From positions 5,096,501-5,160,500 of the forward strand of contig NZ_CP015225.1 of assembly GCF_001623525.1 (NCBI RefSeq): DNA of 64,000 nucleotides. Direction: 5' to 3'. This document shows, piece after piece, positions 38,521-47,046 of the stretch (within the stretch, counting starts at the first letter, position 1; each line of letters starts with the position of its first letter). A program made the translations under genes and the position numbers. A model generated the notes under the pieces. That model did no database searches. It was not told where the DNA came from and was given only the letters and a program-made list of their open reading frames with translations. The stretch comes from Pseudomonas fluorescens. GTDB taxonomy: Bacteria > Pseudomonadota > Gammaproteobacteria > Pseudomonadales > Pseudomonadaceae.

Positions 38521-38607
38521 GTGAGCGAGCTTGCTCGCGATGACGGCCGCCCGGCCAACATCATCTCAATCTGACCCACCGCCTTCGCGAGCAGACTCGC
38601 TCCCACA
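38521..38607. repeat. REPIN, family A
   Basis: GTGAGCGAGCTTGCTCGCGATGACGG and, inverted, CGCCTTCGCGAGCAGACTCGCTCCCACA flank about 30 bases, after the chemoreceptor stop. A second partial copy (CATGAGCAAGCTC) lies at 38497. Confidence 0.75.
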
Positions 38608-38720
38608 AAAGCTGCCATCTGGTGGTCGTGCATTTTTTAGGAATATTGCTGTTTTTAAGCTTGCTGAAACGTTTCTTCAAGTCTATAAAAACCGCACAAC
38701 TCCAATAAAAGGTCGTGACC

Positions 38721-39935
38721 ATGACTCCGCTCAAACTCCTCATCACCCTTGGCGCCTTGGGCGCTGCCTCCCAGGCGATGGCTTGGGACTACGTCCTGCT
38801 GGATACGGATAAAGCCGCTCAACCCTGGCAAATCACCAGCCAGCAACTCGGTGTGAAAACCGGCAAGCCCTTTTCCGTGACGATGCGCACCCTGCACGGC
38901 GGCCGGCAGGAAGGCGTCAGCATTGTCGACATCGACAATGGCACCCTGAAGCTTTCAGTCGTCCCGACCCGTGGCATGAACGTGCTGCAGGCTTCGGTCG
39001 GGAATGTGCGCATGGGTTGGGATTCGCCCGTCAAGGAAGTGGTCAACCCGGCGTTCATCGAACTCAACGGTCGAGGCGGGCTGGGCTGGCTCGAAGGGTT
39101 CAACGAGCTGGTCACCCGTTGCGGCTACGAGTGGGTCGGCCATCCCGGCATGGACAATGGTGAGCTGCTGACCCTGCATGGTCGCGCCGCTAATATTCCT
39201 GCCAACAAAGTCACGTTGCACATTGATGAAAAACCGCCTTACGCCATCACCCTGCGGGGCGAGTTGAAGGAGCAGGCGTTCAAGAAGGTCGACTTTTCGG
39301 TACAGACCGAGCTGGTCACCGAGCCCGGCAGTGTGACGTTCGCGCTCAGCGACACACTGACCAACAACGGCGATTACCCGAAGGAATACCAAGCGCTCTA
39401 CCACAGCAATTTCAGCACGCCTTTCCTGGAGCAGGGCGCTCGTTTCGCGGCACCGGTCAAGCAGGTCTCGCCGTTCAACGACAAGGCCAAGGGCGATTTG
39501 CCGGATTGGCAAACCTACCGAGCCCCGACCAAGGATTATGACGAAACTGTCTATAACGTCGTGCCCTATGCTGACGCCAAGGGCGACACCCTCACCGTGC
39601 TGCACAACAAGGCCGGCAGCCTCGGTGTGTCGGTAGGCTTCAACACCGGTACGCTGCCCGTGTTCTCCCTGTGGAAAAATACCGATACCCAAGGCCAGGG
39701 CTACGTGACCGGGTTGGAACCGGGCACCAGTTTTTCCTATAACCGCCGGTATCAGCGGCCACTGGGCCTGGTGCCCACGATCGGGCCGAAAGAGCACAAG
39801 CAGTTCCAGATCCACTACAGCCTGTTGGCGGACAAGGGCGCTGTGGATAAGGCGCTCAAGCGCATCGATGCGATCCAGAACGGTCAAAAGACCGAAGTGC
39901 GCGATACGCCGCTGGTGGACCTGACCAAGCCGTGA
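38721..39935 (+). CDS. Exported aldose 1-epimerase-like protein (DUF4432)
   Basis: The 404-residue protein has a signal peptide (about residues 1-20, ending SQAMA) and a galactose mutarotase-like fold seen in LSVVPTRGMNVLQ, TRCGYEWVGHPG and LTLHGRAANIPA, the DUF4432 signature. Family members usually lack a signal peptide, so export is unusual. I chose the ATG at 38721, which has AAAGG 8 bases upstream, over the GTG at 38715. It may act on a sugar or sugar derivative in the periplasm. Its stop codon abuts that of comM. Confidence 0.8.
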   Translation: MTPLKLLITLGALGAASQAMAWDYVLLDTDKAAQPWQITSQQLGVKTGKPFSVTMRTLHGGRQEGVSIVDIDNGTLKLSVVPTRGMNVLQASVGNVRMGWDSPVKEVVNPAFIELNGRGGLGWLEGFNELVTRCGYEWVGHPGMDNGELLTLHGRAANIPANKVTLHIDEKPPYAITLRGELKEQAFKKVDFSVQTELVTEPGSVTFALSDTLTNNGDYPKEYQALYHSNFSTPFLEQGARFAAPVKQVSPFNDKAKGDLPDWQTYRAPTKDYDETVYNVVPYADAKGDTLTVLHNKAGSLGVSVGFNTGTLPVFSLWKNTDTQGQGYVTGLEPGTSFSYNRRYQRPLGLVPTIGPKEHKQFQIHYSLLADKGAVDKALKRIDAIQNGQKTEVRDTPLVDLTKP

Positions 39936-41429
39936 TCAGGGTGTGGCAGGCCGATACTGCAACGCTTCGGCCAGATGCTCGCGGCGGATGCTTGCCGCTT
40001 GTTCCAGGTCGGCCAATGTCCGGGCGACCTTGAGCAGGCGGTGGGCGGCACGCAGCGACAAGGTCAGCCGCTCGCAGGCGGTTTCCAGCCAGGTTTCGTC
40101 GGCTGTGGATAACTTGCAATGCCGACGCAGGCCCGGAAGATCCAGGAAGGCATTGGCGCAGCCCTGGCGTCGCTGTTGGCGTTCCCGGGCCTCGGCCACT
40201 CGTTCGGCGACGGTGGCCGTGTCCTCGCCCGTTGTGCTCTTCGGGTTAAGTGCGGTGGCTTCCCGGGCCACGGTCAAGTGCAGGTCGATACGGTCCAGCA
40301 ACGGACCGGACAACTTGTTGCGGTAGCGCTGCACCATGTCCGGTGAGCAGGAGCAACGACCGCTGGGTTCGCCAAGATATCCACAGGGGCAGGGGTTCAT
40401 CGCCGCCACCAGTTGGAAGCGTGCCGGAAACCGTACTCGATCACGGGCGCGGGACACCACGATGTGCCCTGACTCCAGCGGTTCCCTCAAGACTTCCAGC
40501 ACCTTGCGGTCGAACTCCGGCAGCTCGTCGAGAAACAGCACGCCATGGTGGGCGAGGGTTATTTCCCCGGGTTGCGGTTTCGACCCGCCACCCACCAGCG
40601 CTGGGCCGGAAGCCGAGTGATGGGGCTGGCGAAACGGCCGCTGCGGCCAATGGCTCAGCGGCACGCAACTGGCAACCGACTGAATCGCCGCTACCTCAAG
40701 GGCCTCGCTCTCGGCCAGGGGCGGCAGCAGCCCGGGCAGACGACTCGCCAGCAAGGTCTTGCCGGTGCCCGGTGGTCCGCTGAACAACAGGTTATGGGCC
40801 CCCGCGGCAGCGATCAGCAGGGCACGCTTGGCCCCGGCCTGGCCTTGTACTTCATTCAGATCGGGGTAGGGCTTGCTGGCCGAGAGCAGCCCATTGGAAA
40901 CGAAAGGCTCGACCGGTGTGTGCCCATTGAAGTGGGCCACTGCTTCGAGCAGATGATCCACGGCGATCACCTTCAGGCCCGACGCGAGGCAGGCTTCCTC
41001 GGCGTTGGCCCGTGGCACCACCAGCATGCGTCCGGCCTTGCGAGCCGCCAGCGCCGCTGGCAGTACCCCGCGCACCGGGCGCACCGCGCCGGACAAGGCC
41101 AACTCACCGAGACACTCGACGTCGTCCAGCGTCAGGGTTGGCACCTGCACACTGGCCGACAGGATGCCCAGGGCAATCGCCAGGTCGAACCGCCCGCCGT
41201 CCTTGGGCAGATCCGCCGGCGCCAGGTTCAGGGTGATGCGCCGCGCTGGGAAGCTCAGGCCCGAATTGATGATCGCGCTGCGCACCCGGTCCTTGCTTTC
41301 CTTCACCGCCGCCTCCGGCAGGCCAACCATCGTCAGCGACGGCAAGCCATTGGCCAGGTGGACTTCAACGGTAACGGCAGGCGCCTCGACCCCTACTTGG
41401 GCGCGGCTGTGGACGATGGCAAGCGACAT
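39936..41429 (-). CDS. comM: Mg-chelatase-like AAA+ ATPase ComM (YifB)
   Basis: ComM is a hexameric AAA+ helicase that helps branch migration during natural transformation. The 497 residues have an N-terminal DnaJ/Lon-like domain (residues 1-170), Walker A GPPGTGKT near residue 218, Walker B LFLDELPEF, and the zinc-type cysteines in MNPCPCGYLG. The start at 41429 follows AAGGAATG. Its stop is immediately next to that of the upstream DUF4432 gene (TGATCA), with no space for a terminator between them. Confidence 0.92.
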   Translation of the reverse strand: MSLAIVHSRAQVGVEAPAVTVEVHLANGLPSLTMVGLPEAAVKESKDRVRSAIINSGLSFPARRITLNLAPADLPKDGGRFDLAIALGILSASVQVPTLTLDDVECLGELALSGAVRPVRGVLPAALAARKAGRMLVVPRANAEEACLASGLKVIAVDHLLEAVAHFNGHTPVEPFVSNGLLSASKPYPDLNEVQGQAGAKRALLIAAAGAHNLLFSGPPGTGKTLLASRLPGLLPPLAESEALEVAAIQSVASCVPLSHWPQRPFRQPHHSASGPALVGGGSKPQPGEITLAHHGVLFLDELPEFDRKVLEVLREPLESGHIVVSRARDRVRFPARFQLVAAMNPCPCGYLGEPSGRCSCSPDMVQRYRNKLSGPLLDRIDLHLTVAREATALNPKSTTGEDTATVAERVAEARERQQRRQGCANAFLDLPGLRRHCKLSTADETWLETACERLTLSLRAAHRLLKVARTLADLEQAASIRREHLAEALQYRPATP

Positions 41430-41694
41430 GAATCATTCCTTGAGTGAATAGGGCGCCGCGTCCTGCGGCTCTGGAAGGTTAGTCGTGGGGATGAGCTTGG
41501 GCGCGGCAATTGAAGGGGGAAAATTTGGCAGGATGTTTCGACAGCGAGTGACGGCCGAGGGCGACAAGTGCGGTGCGGTAGCGCATATCACCGTCTCGCC
41601 TGTCCACGCAAAATGCCTGGGAAGGGCCCTCTGCTAGACTCCGATTTGCCCAGTCGGCACTTGGCGGTATCAACGGCACAACGAGGAAGTGGCC

Positions 41695-42972
41695 ATGAAC
41701 GATTTGCTGGCTCTGTTAACCGACAAGCGCTTCATGCCCCACGGGCATTGCTACATGTGGCGTCCGGATCTGCTGTGGACGAATGTGATCGCCGATAGCT
41801 TGATCGCCCTGTCCTACGTCACCATCCCCTTCACGCTCCTGTACTTTATCCACAAGCGCAAGGACGTGCCGTTCGACTGGATGCTCGCGGCCTTTGGCGT
41901 GTTTATCCTGGCCTGCGGGACCAGCCATGTGATGGAGATCCTGACCATCTGGCAGCCTTATTACTGGTTGATGGCGCTGGTCAAGGTCATCACTGCGATT
42001 GCCTCGGTGATTACCGCCATCCTGCTGGTCCGGCTGGTACCGGCGGCCCTGAAGATCCCCAGCCCGCAGCAATTGGCCAAGGTCAACGACGAGTTGCGCG
42101 AGGCCCAGGCCGAACTGGTCACCACCGCCCGCCGCGCCGGCATGGCGGAGATCGCCACCAATGTGCTGCACAACGTTGGCAATGTGCTCAACAGCGTCAA
42201 TGTGTCAGCCCAGGTCCTGTACGAGAAGGTGCACACCTCCAAGGGGCCCGGGGTGGCCAAGGTTGTCCAGTTGATGAAGGAGCATCCCGACGACCTCGGC
42301 GACTTCATCAGCAGCGACCCGAAAGGACGCGCGCTACCGGACTATCTCGACAAGCTGGCCGACGCGTTGGCCGTCGAGCAGCAGGGCATGATCGCCGAGT
42401 TGGCGCAGTTGACCCGCCGCATCGACCACATCAAGGAAATCGTCGCCACCCAGCAATCCTACGCCGGCAACGCCAGCGTGCTGGAGCCGGGCTCGTTGCG
42501 TGAGCTGGTCGAGGATGTCGTGCGCATTTGCGATGTGTCCCTGGCCCGTCACCACATCACGCTGATCAAGGAGTTCAGCGATATACCGCAAATGCCACTG
42601 GACAAGCACCGCGTGCTGCAGATCCTGGTCAATCTGATCAACAACGCCAAGCAGGCGCTGGACGCCGGTGTGAACCGGCCACCGCAGATCATCCTGCGCC
42701 TGAAGGTCGTTGACGATGGGCGCGTGCGGGTCGAGGTCCAGGACAATGGCGAGGGGATTGCGCAGGACAATCTTGCGCGGGTGTTCGAGCACGGCTTCAC
42801 CACGCGTGTCGACGGTCACGGCTTTGGTTTGCACAGCTGTATTCTGGCGGCGCACGAGATGGGCGGCGATCTGACGGCGCAGAGCGCGGGGCCGGGCCAG
42901 GGCGCGCTCTTTATCCTGGAGCTGCCGCTGGCACTGACCCCGGCTCCCTCTCAGCGGGTGGCGGGCGGTTGA
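41695..42972 (+). CDS. Histidine kinase with ethylene-receptor-like sensor domain
   Basis: The 425-residue protein has three membrane helices (about 28-53, 63-83 and 90-115) that match the ethylene-binding domain of plant ETR1. Asp34, Tyr41, Pro45, Ile71, Cys74 and His78 keep the spacing of ETR1 Asp25, Tyr32, Pro36, Ile62, Cys65 and His69 (the last two hold copper). A coiled coil leads directly to the kinase: phosphoacceptor H159 in VLHNVGN, N box NLINNAKQAL, G1 DNGEGI, G2 GHGFGLH. No GAF or receiver is present, and no response regulator is nearby. The ATG at 41695 follows GAGGAAG. Ethylene sensing is an inference. Confidence 0.85.
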   Translation: MNDLLALLTDKRFMPHGHCYMWRPDLLWTNVIADSLIALSYVTIPFTLLYFIHKRKDVPFDWMLAAFGVFILACGTSHVMEILTIWQPYYWLMALVKVITAIASVITAILLVRLVPAALKIPSPQQLAKVNDELREAQAELVTTARRAGMAEIATNVLHNVGNVLNSVNVSAQVLYEKVHTSKGPGVAKVVQLMKEHPDDLGDFISSDPKGRALPDYLDKLADALAVEQQGMIAELAQLTRRIDHIKEIVATQQSYAGNASVLEPGSLRELVEDVVRICDVSLARHHITLIKEFSDIPQMPLDKHRVLQILVNLINNAKQALDAGVNRPPQIILRLKVVDDGRVRVEVQDNGEGIAQDNLARVFEHGFTTRVDGHGFGLHSCILAAHEMGGDLTAQSAGPGQGALFILELPLALTPAPSQRVAGG

Positions 42973-42979
42973 GCTGGCC

Positions 42980-44614
42980 CTACACCTCCCTCAGCAATTG
43001 ATCGGCGATACGAATGCTCAGTGCGGCCCCAGTCAACGTGGGGTTCACGCAGGACGATGACGGCATCACGCTGGTCCCGGCGATAAACAGGTTGGCGTGG
43101 TCGTGGCTACGGCAGTCGCGGTCGACCACCGAGTTCTTCGGATCGTCGCCCATGATGGTGGTGCCCATGATGTGCTGACGGTTCTGGAAGTTGACGTCGG
43201 TGCTGAGGATGTCGGCGTCGAGCAGGTGGGCGAACTGCTTGAGGTCCTCCAAGGCCTTTTCCTTGCCCGCGTGCCAGTAGTCGGGAACGCTGTAGTAGAT
43301 TTCCGGTACCGGCAGGCCTATCGCGTCGAAGCGAGTCTTGCTCGGGGTGACGCGGTTTTCCGGCAACGGCAGGGTCTCGAAGTCCACCGCCCAGTTCAAG
43401 GAACGTGCCGACTGCAGGCGGATCTGTTCGTCGAGCTTGGAGCCCAGCACGCCCTTGGCGATCAGGTTGGTGGTGATCTGCGAGGTGGGCACCGTGTTGC
43501 GGACCTTGATCTTGTAGCTCGGGTAGTCCTTGCGGAACGCGCCGTCGCGGCTGTTCAGGTAGACCAGCAACTGGGTCGGACCCTCGCCGGGCCACATGTC
43601 CTCCTTGGTCATCACGTTCATGCTCACGCCGGTGTGGTCCATCAGGTTGCGACCGACCTGATCGGAAGTATTGGCGATGCCGTTGGGGTATTTCTCGGAC
43701 GTGGACATCAGCAACAGCTTCGGCGATTCGATGCCATAGGCCGCCAGCACGAAGTACCGGGCGGTCAGGCGATGTTGGCTCTTGTCGGGGCGCATGTACC
43801 AGATCGCGGTGATCTTGCTGTCATCGCCGGCCTCGATCCGGTACACCACCGAATTGTCCAGAACCTTGGCGCCATGGCGCTCGGCCTCGTCGATATGCAT
43901 CGAACCGTCGTACTTGGCGGCAATCGGGCAGACCGGGTTGCAGTTGTTGTTGCCCGCGCACGGTGGGCGTTTGCCATAGGGGCGGGTGGCGCGACCATTG
44001 GGTTCGAGGATCGGGTTGTAGCCGCCCTTGCTCAACAGGCTCGAGAGGCGCTTGAACATGTAGCTGGGCTTCAGGCCTTCCATCGGGTAGGGGATCGAGC
44101 GCGGTGGATAAGCCGCGCCACCCTGGCCGCTTTCATCCTGGCCGTCGACCCCGGACACACCCAGCTCGGTCTCGGCGCGGGCGTAGAAGGGTTCCAATTC
44201 GTCATAGCTGATCGGCCAGTCACGCCCGCGTCCGTAGAGGGAGTTGAGGCGGAAGTCGTTGGGCAGCATGCGCCACAGCGAGGAACCGAAGTGCCAAGTG
44301 GTGCCGCCGACCACCCGCAGGTAGGAGGTGTTGTACTTCACCGGGCCGACCTGCTGCAGGTAGTCGCCATAGGTGGAGGGCGCATGGGGCAGGCTCGGAT
44401 AGGGCGAGCCGGCACCCTGCAGCTTGGCGTTGGCCAGCGAGAGCTTGACCGGCGCGTTGCGGAAGGTCTCGACGATGTCGCGGCGGTTCACCCGTGGGCC
44501 CGCTTCGAGGACGATCACGGATTTGTTCGCCTTGGCCAGCTCGCTGGCAATCAAGCCACCCATCACGCCGGAACCGATGACGACCACATCGGCGTCATAA
44601 ACAACGCTGCTCAT
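42980..44614 (-). CDS. GMC-family flavoprotein subunit of a periplasmic dehydrogenase
   Basis: The 544-residue flavoprotein binds FAD with VVIGSGVMGGLIASELAKA (residues 10-28) and ends with the GMC C-terminal block GTSVMPSSSCVNPTLTGAALSIRIADQL, as in the gluconate/sorbitol dehydrogenase large subunits. It has no signal peptide of its own; in this family the Tat-signalled small subunit carries it across the membrane. It is the last of three genes, and its start overlaps the small-subunit stop by 4 bases. The sugar or alcohol oxidised is unknown. Confidence 0.88.
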   Translation of the reverse strand: MSSVVYDADVVVIGSGVMGGLIASELAKANKSVIVLEAGPRVNRRDIVETFRNAPVKLSLANAKLQGAGSPYPSLPHAPSTYGDYLQQVGPVKYNTSYLRVVGGTTWHFGSSLWRMLPNDFRLNSLYGRGRDWPISYDELEPFYARAETELGVSGVDGQDESGQGGAAYPPRSIPYPMEGLKPSYMFKRLSSLLSKGGYNPILEPNGRATRPYGKRPPCAGNNNCNPVCPIAAKYDGSMHIDEAERHGAKVLDNSVVYRIEAGDDSKITAIWYMRPDKSQHRLTARYFVLAAYGIESPKLLLMSTSEKYPNGIANTSDQVGRNLMDHTGVSMNVMTKEDMWPGEGPTQLLVYLNSRDGAFRKDYPSYKIKVRNTVPTSQITTNLIAKGVLGSKLDEQIRLQSARSLNWAVDFETLPLPENRVTPSKTRFDAIGLPVPEIYYSVPDYWHAGKEKALEDLKQFAHLLDADILSTDVNFQNRQHIMGTTIMGDDPKNSVVDRDCRSHDHANLFIAGTSVMPSSSCVNPTLTGAALSIRIADQLLREV

Positions 44615-45159
44615 AGTTTGAAATCCTGCGTGTCGGCTGGCTTGGCGCCCCAGGATTCGGGGCCGCCACCGTAGGTTGGAATGATGAGAATGCCGTGGGT
44701 CGGGCGATACATCAGCGCTTCGCGGTAGCTGATCAGTTCGGCATCGGCGAGCTCGCCGACGATGCCCAAGTACCAGGCCGAGATGATGCTGGTGGCCGTC
44801 GCTTTCAACGATGGGTCCGGGTTGGCCTGGGCCAGGTATTCATCCACATGCTTGAAGCCCTGCCCGTCGACCAGTTGCTTGAGGGCGCCGACATTGCCGC
44901 TGAAGTTCGGTGCGCGCCGGCTCAGGGCGCGGTAGTAGCGCGCCGCCAGGACCGGGTTGACCGGACGGCTGACAAGGAATTGCGACAGGGCGATAAAGTC
45001 CTGGTCGCCCTCGGCCATCACCGATTGCCAGGGGGCGAGCCCTCCGGCCAGGGCCACCAGGCCCAGGGTGACTGACCCGCGCAGCAGGCTACGGCGGGAC
45101 AGTCGGGCGGTAGGGATGGATGAAACGGGCATGTGGGTGTCGGTCATTGAAGTTTCCAT
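44611..45159 (-). CDS. Tat-signalled small subunit of the dehydrogenase
   Basis: The 182-residue protein begins with a twin-arginine signal (LSRRSLLRG, near residues 20-28, then a hydrophobic stretch to about residue 45). The rest resembles small subunits of sorbitol or gluconate 2-dehydrogenase. Such subunits ferry and hold the GMC flavoprotein. It starts with the ATG at 45159, 8 bases after GGAGG, 3 bases after the cytochrome stop. Confidence 0.82.
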   Translation of the reverse strand: METSMTDTHMPVSSIPTARLSRRSLLRGSVTLGLVALAGGLAPWQSVMAEGDQDFIALSQFLVSRPVNPVLAARYYRALSRRAPNFSGNVGALKQLVDGQGFKHVDEYLAQANPDPSLKATATSIISAWYLGIVGELADAELISYREALMYRPTHGILIIPTYGGGPESWGAKPADTQDFKL

Positions 45160-45162
45160 TGC

Positions 45163-46533
45163 TCAGGCCTCCTGCAGCCGGCGACGAGCCTTGAGTCTGT
45201 AAAGCCCCAGGATGATCAGCAGGCCGAGCACAACCAGTGCCGGTACGCTGTAGCGTGCCAGCACGGCGATGGGGGCCTTGGGTCCACCTTCGCGTACCTG
45301 TGCCACATCGGCGGCAGTCACGTTCAAGCCGGCGTTGCCGTAGCGGGACAGGACGTAGTTGCTGACGTCGGCGATCTGCTGGTCGTCGAGGCGATCGGTG
45401 AACAGCGCGCCGGGACCGAAGGCCGGCATGTCGATTGCCACGCCGTCGACTTCGCGATGCACGCCGTAGACGATGGTCGCGATCAGGTTGTCGCGGCGGC
45501 TGGTCGCGGTGTTGTGGAACAGTGACGGATACTCACGGGTGCCCTCGCCGTTGGCCTGGTGACAGTTGGCACAGGTGCCGCTGAAGATGTGCCAGCCCGG
45601 ATTGTCCTGCGGCTTGCCGCCGCGCAGGTTGAGTTCGTCGTTCGAGGCCTGGCCGAAGGTATGGCGGGCCTGGCGTTCGCCGGTGGCGATTGGCTGGGTC
45701 TGCAGCAAGTAGGCGGCGATGGCCTTGAGGTCCTCCTCGCCGAGGTACTGCAGGCTGTGCTCGACCGCCTCGGCCATGGGCCCGGCAGCCTGCGCCTTGC
45801 CCTCCACATGACCGCTGCGCAGGTAGGCAACGAGCTCATCGCTCGACCAGGCGCCGATACCGCTGGTCTTGTCCGAGGTGATGTTCGGGGCGTACCAGGC
45901 CCCCAGCGAACCACCGGAAAGCGCCTTGGCGTTATCCGCCGCCATCAGGACATTGCGTGGGGTATGGCAGGTGTCGCAATGGGCCAGTGCGTTGACCAGG
46001 TAGTCGCCGCGATTGACCTGCGCGGACTTGCCCGGATCCGCCTCGAAGCGTTTCTGGCGATGGAACAAGGCGTTCCAGCCGAGCATCGAGGCGCGGATAT
46101 TGAACGGAAAGTCGAGCTCGGTCTTGGGGCTGGGCGTATCCACCGGCTCGACTTCATCCATGAAGTACTGGTACAGGGCGGCGACGTCACTGTCGGTCAT
46201 CTTTGCGTAGGAGGTGTAGGGCATTGCCGGGTACAGGTGGGTGCCGTCCGGGGTCACACCGTCGCGCACGGCGCGGGCGAAGTCTGCCTGAGTGTATTGG
46301 CCGATGCCGGCACTCCTGGAAGGGGTGATGTTGGTTGAGTAGATGGTGCCCATCGGCGAGTTGAGTGGGTAACCGCCGGCAAAGGGCTTGCCACCGACGG
46401 TGCTATGGCAGGCCACGCAATCGGCGGCCACCGCCAGTCGCTTGCCGGGCGAAGCGCTGGTGTCGAGTGTCTCGCCGTGGGTCGCCAGGCTGATCGTCAT
46501 CAGGGCCAGGCCGCCCGCGAGCATATTCCTCAT
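45163..46533 (-). CDS. Triheme cytochrome c subunit of the dehydrogenase
   Basis: The 456-residue protein has a signal peptide (MRNMLAGGLALMTISLATHG), three haem motifs CVACH, CDTCH and CANCH, and a C-terminal membrane anchor (VLARYSVPALVVLGLLIILGLYRL) before a basic end. It is the quinone-reducing cytochrome of gluconate/alcohol dehydrogenase complexes. I chose the ATG at 46533, after AAGGTG. It is the first gene of the operon cytochrome-small subunit-flavoprotein. Confidence 0.9.
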   Translation of the reverse strand: MRNMLAGGLALMTISLATHGETLDTSASPGKRLAVAADCVACHSTVGGKPFAGGYPLNSPMGTIYSTNITPSRSAGIGQYTQADFARAVRDGVTPDGTHLYPAMPYTSYAKMTDSDVAALYQYFMDEVEPVDTPSPKTELDFPFNIRASMLGWNALFHRQKRFEADPGKSAQVNRGDYLVNALAHCDTCHTPRNVLMAADNAKALSGGSLGAWYAPNITSDKTSGIGAWSSDELVAYLRSGHVEGKAQAAGPMAEAVEHSLQYLGEEDLKAIAAYLLQTQPIATGERQARHTFGQASNDELNLRGGKPQDNPGWHIFSGTCANCHQANGEGTREYPSLFHNTATSRRDNLIATIVYGVHREVDGVAIDMPAFGPGALFTDRLDDQQIADVSNYVLSRYGNAGLNVTAADVAQVREGGPKAPIAVLARYSVPALVVLGLLIILGLYRLKARRRLQEA

Positions 46534-46646
46534 GGACTTCACCTTGCCCACGCCGGGCAATGGCTGGTCCCTCCTCTGCGGATACATGTGTCACTCCTCA
46601 TGGGTTTCGACGCGTGGCCTTTGGCTCGGTTCGTAAAAATTGCACG

Positions 46647-46659
46647 GTTGTACGATGTC
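46647..46659. promoter_or_regulatory. Repeated box GTTGTACGAYGTC, copy 1
   Basis: GTTGTACGATGTC is matched by a second copy 224 bp away with one mismatch. The GTACGA core and spacing suggest a GntR-type operator for the dehydrogenase operon. Confidence 0.4.
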
Positions 46660-46870
46660 TTGCGTTGCGACAAAGATTTCACATGGTGTAACATTTTGCA
46701 ACGTTTATGGCTAATGGCTACTATCCGTTTGTTTTTATTTAATGGCTCTAGTACGCGCATTTCAGAAAATCATTAGCAAAATAATCGTCAACGAAGAAGG
46801 CCAGAAAGAAAGGAAATTGCTTCATCCAGATTGAGGGTGAACAGAGAGGTGCGGTTTACATTTTTGTAAT

Positions 46871-46883
46871 GTTGTACGACGTC
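46871..46883. promoter_or_regulatory. Repeated box GTTGTACGAYGTC, copy 2
   Basis: GTTGTACGACGTC continues as ATAAC, so it reads as GTTGTACGACGTCATAAC, close to an inverted repeat (GTTRT...). This is the form of many FadR-type operators. It lies 176 bases before the chemoreceptor start. Confidence 0.4.
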
Positions 46884-47046
46884 ATAACGAAAAAACCATC
46901 AAGCGGTACGCCAACGATGCCCTGTCGGCAGACGAGCCCGAGCAGCGATGGAATCAGGACACAGGCCCTTGACCTGGCGTTACGCGGGGCAGGGAAATGC
47001 ACACATGACCGGGCTGCTGGACCAGCACCCCCATGAGGATCCACCG

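Larger units (their letters stand above)
46534..47046. other. AT-richer spacer between divergent operons; no gene seen
   Basis: The stretch separates the dehydrogenase operon (minus) from the chemoreceptor (plus). It has AT-rich parts and two copies of a 13-base box (see the two entries here) but no convincing reading frame. Confidence 0.6.

Noticed and set aside
43097..44674. 525-codon frame opposite the GMC flavoprotein
   Set aside because: Antisense shadow; it has the low-complexity V/G/H composition of such frames.
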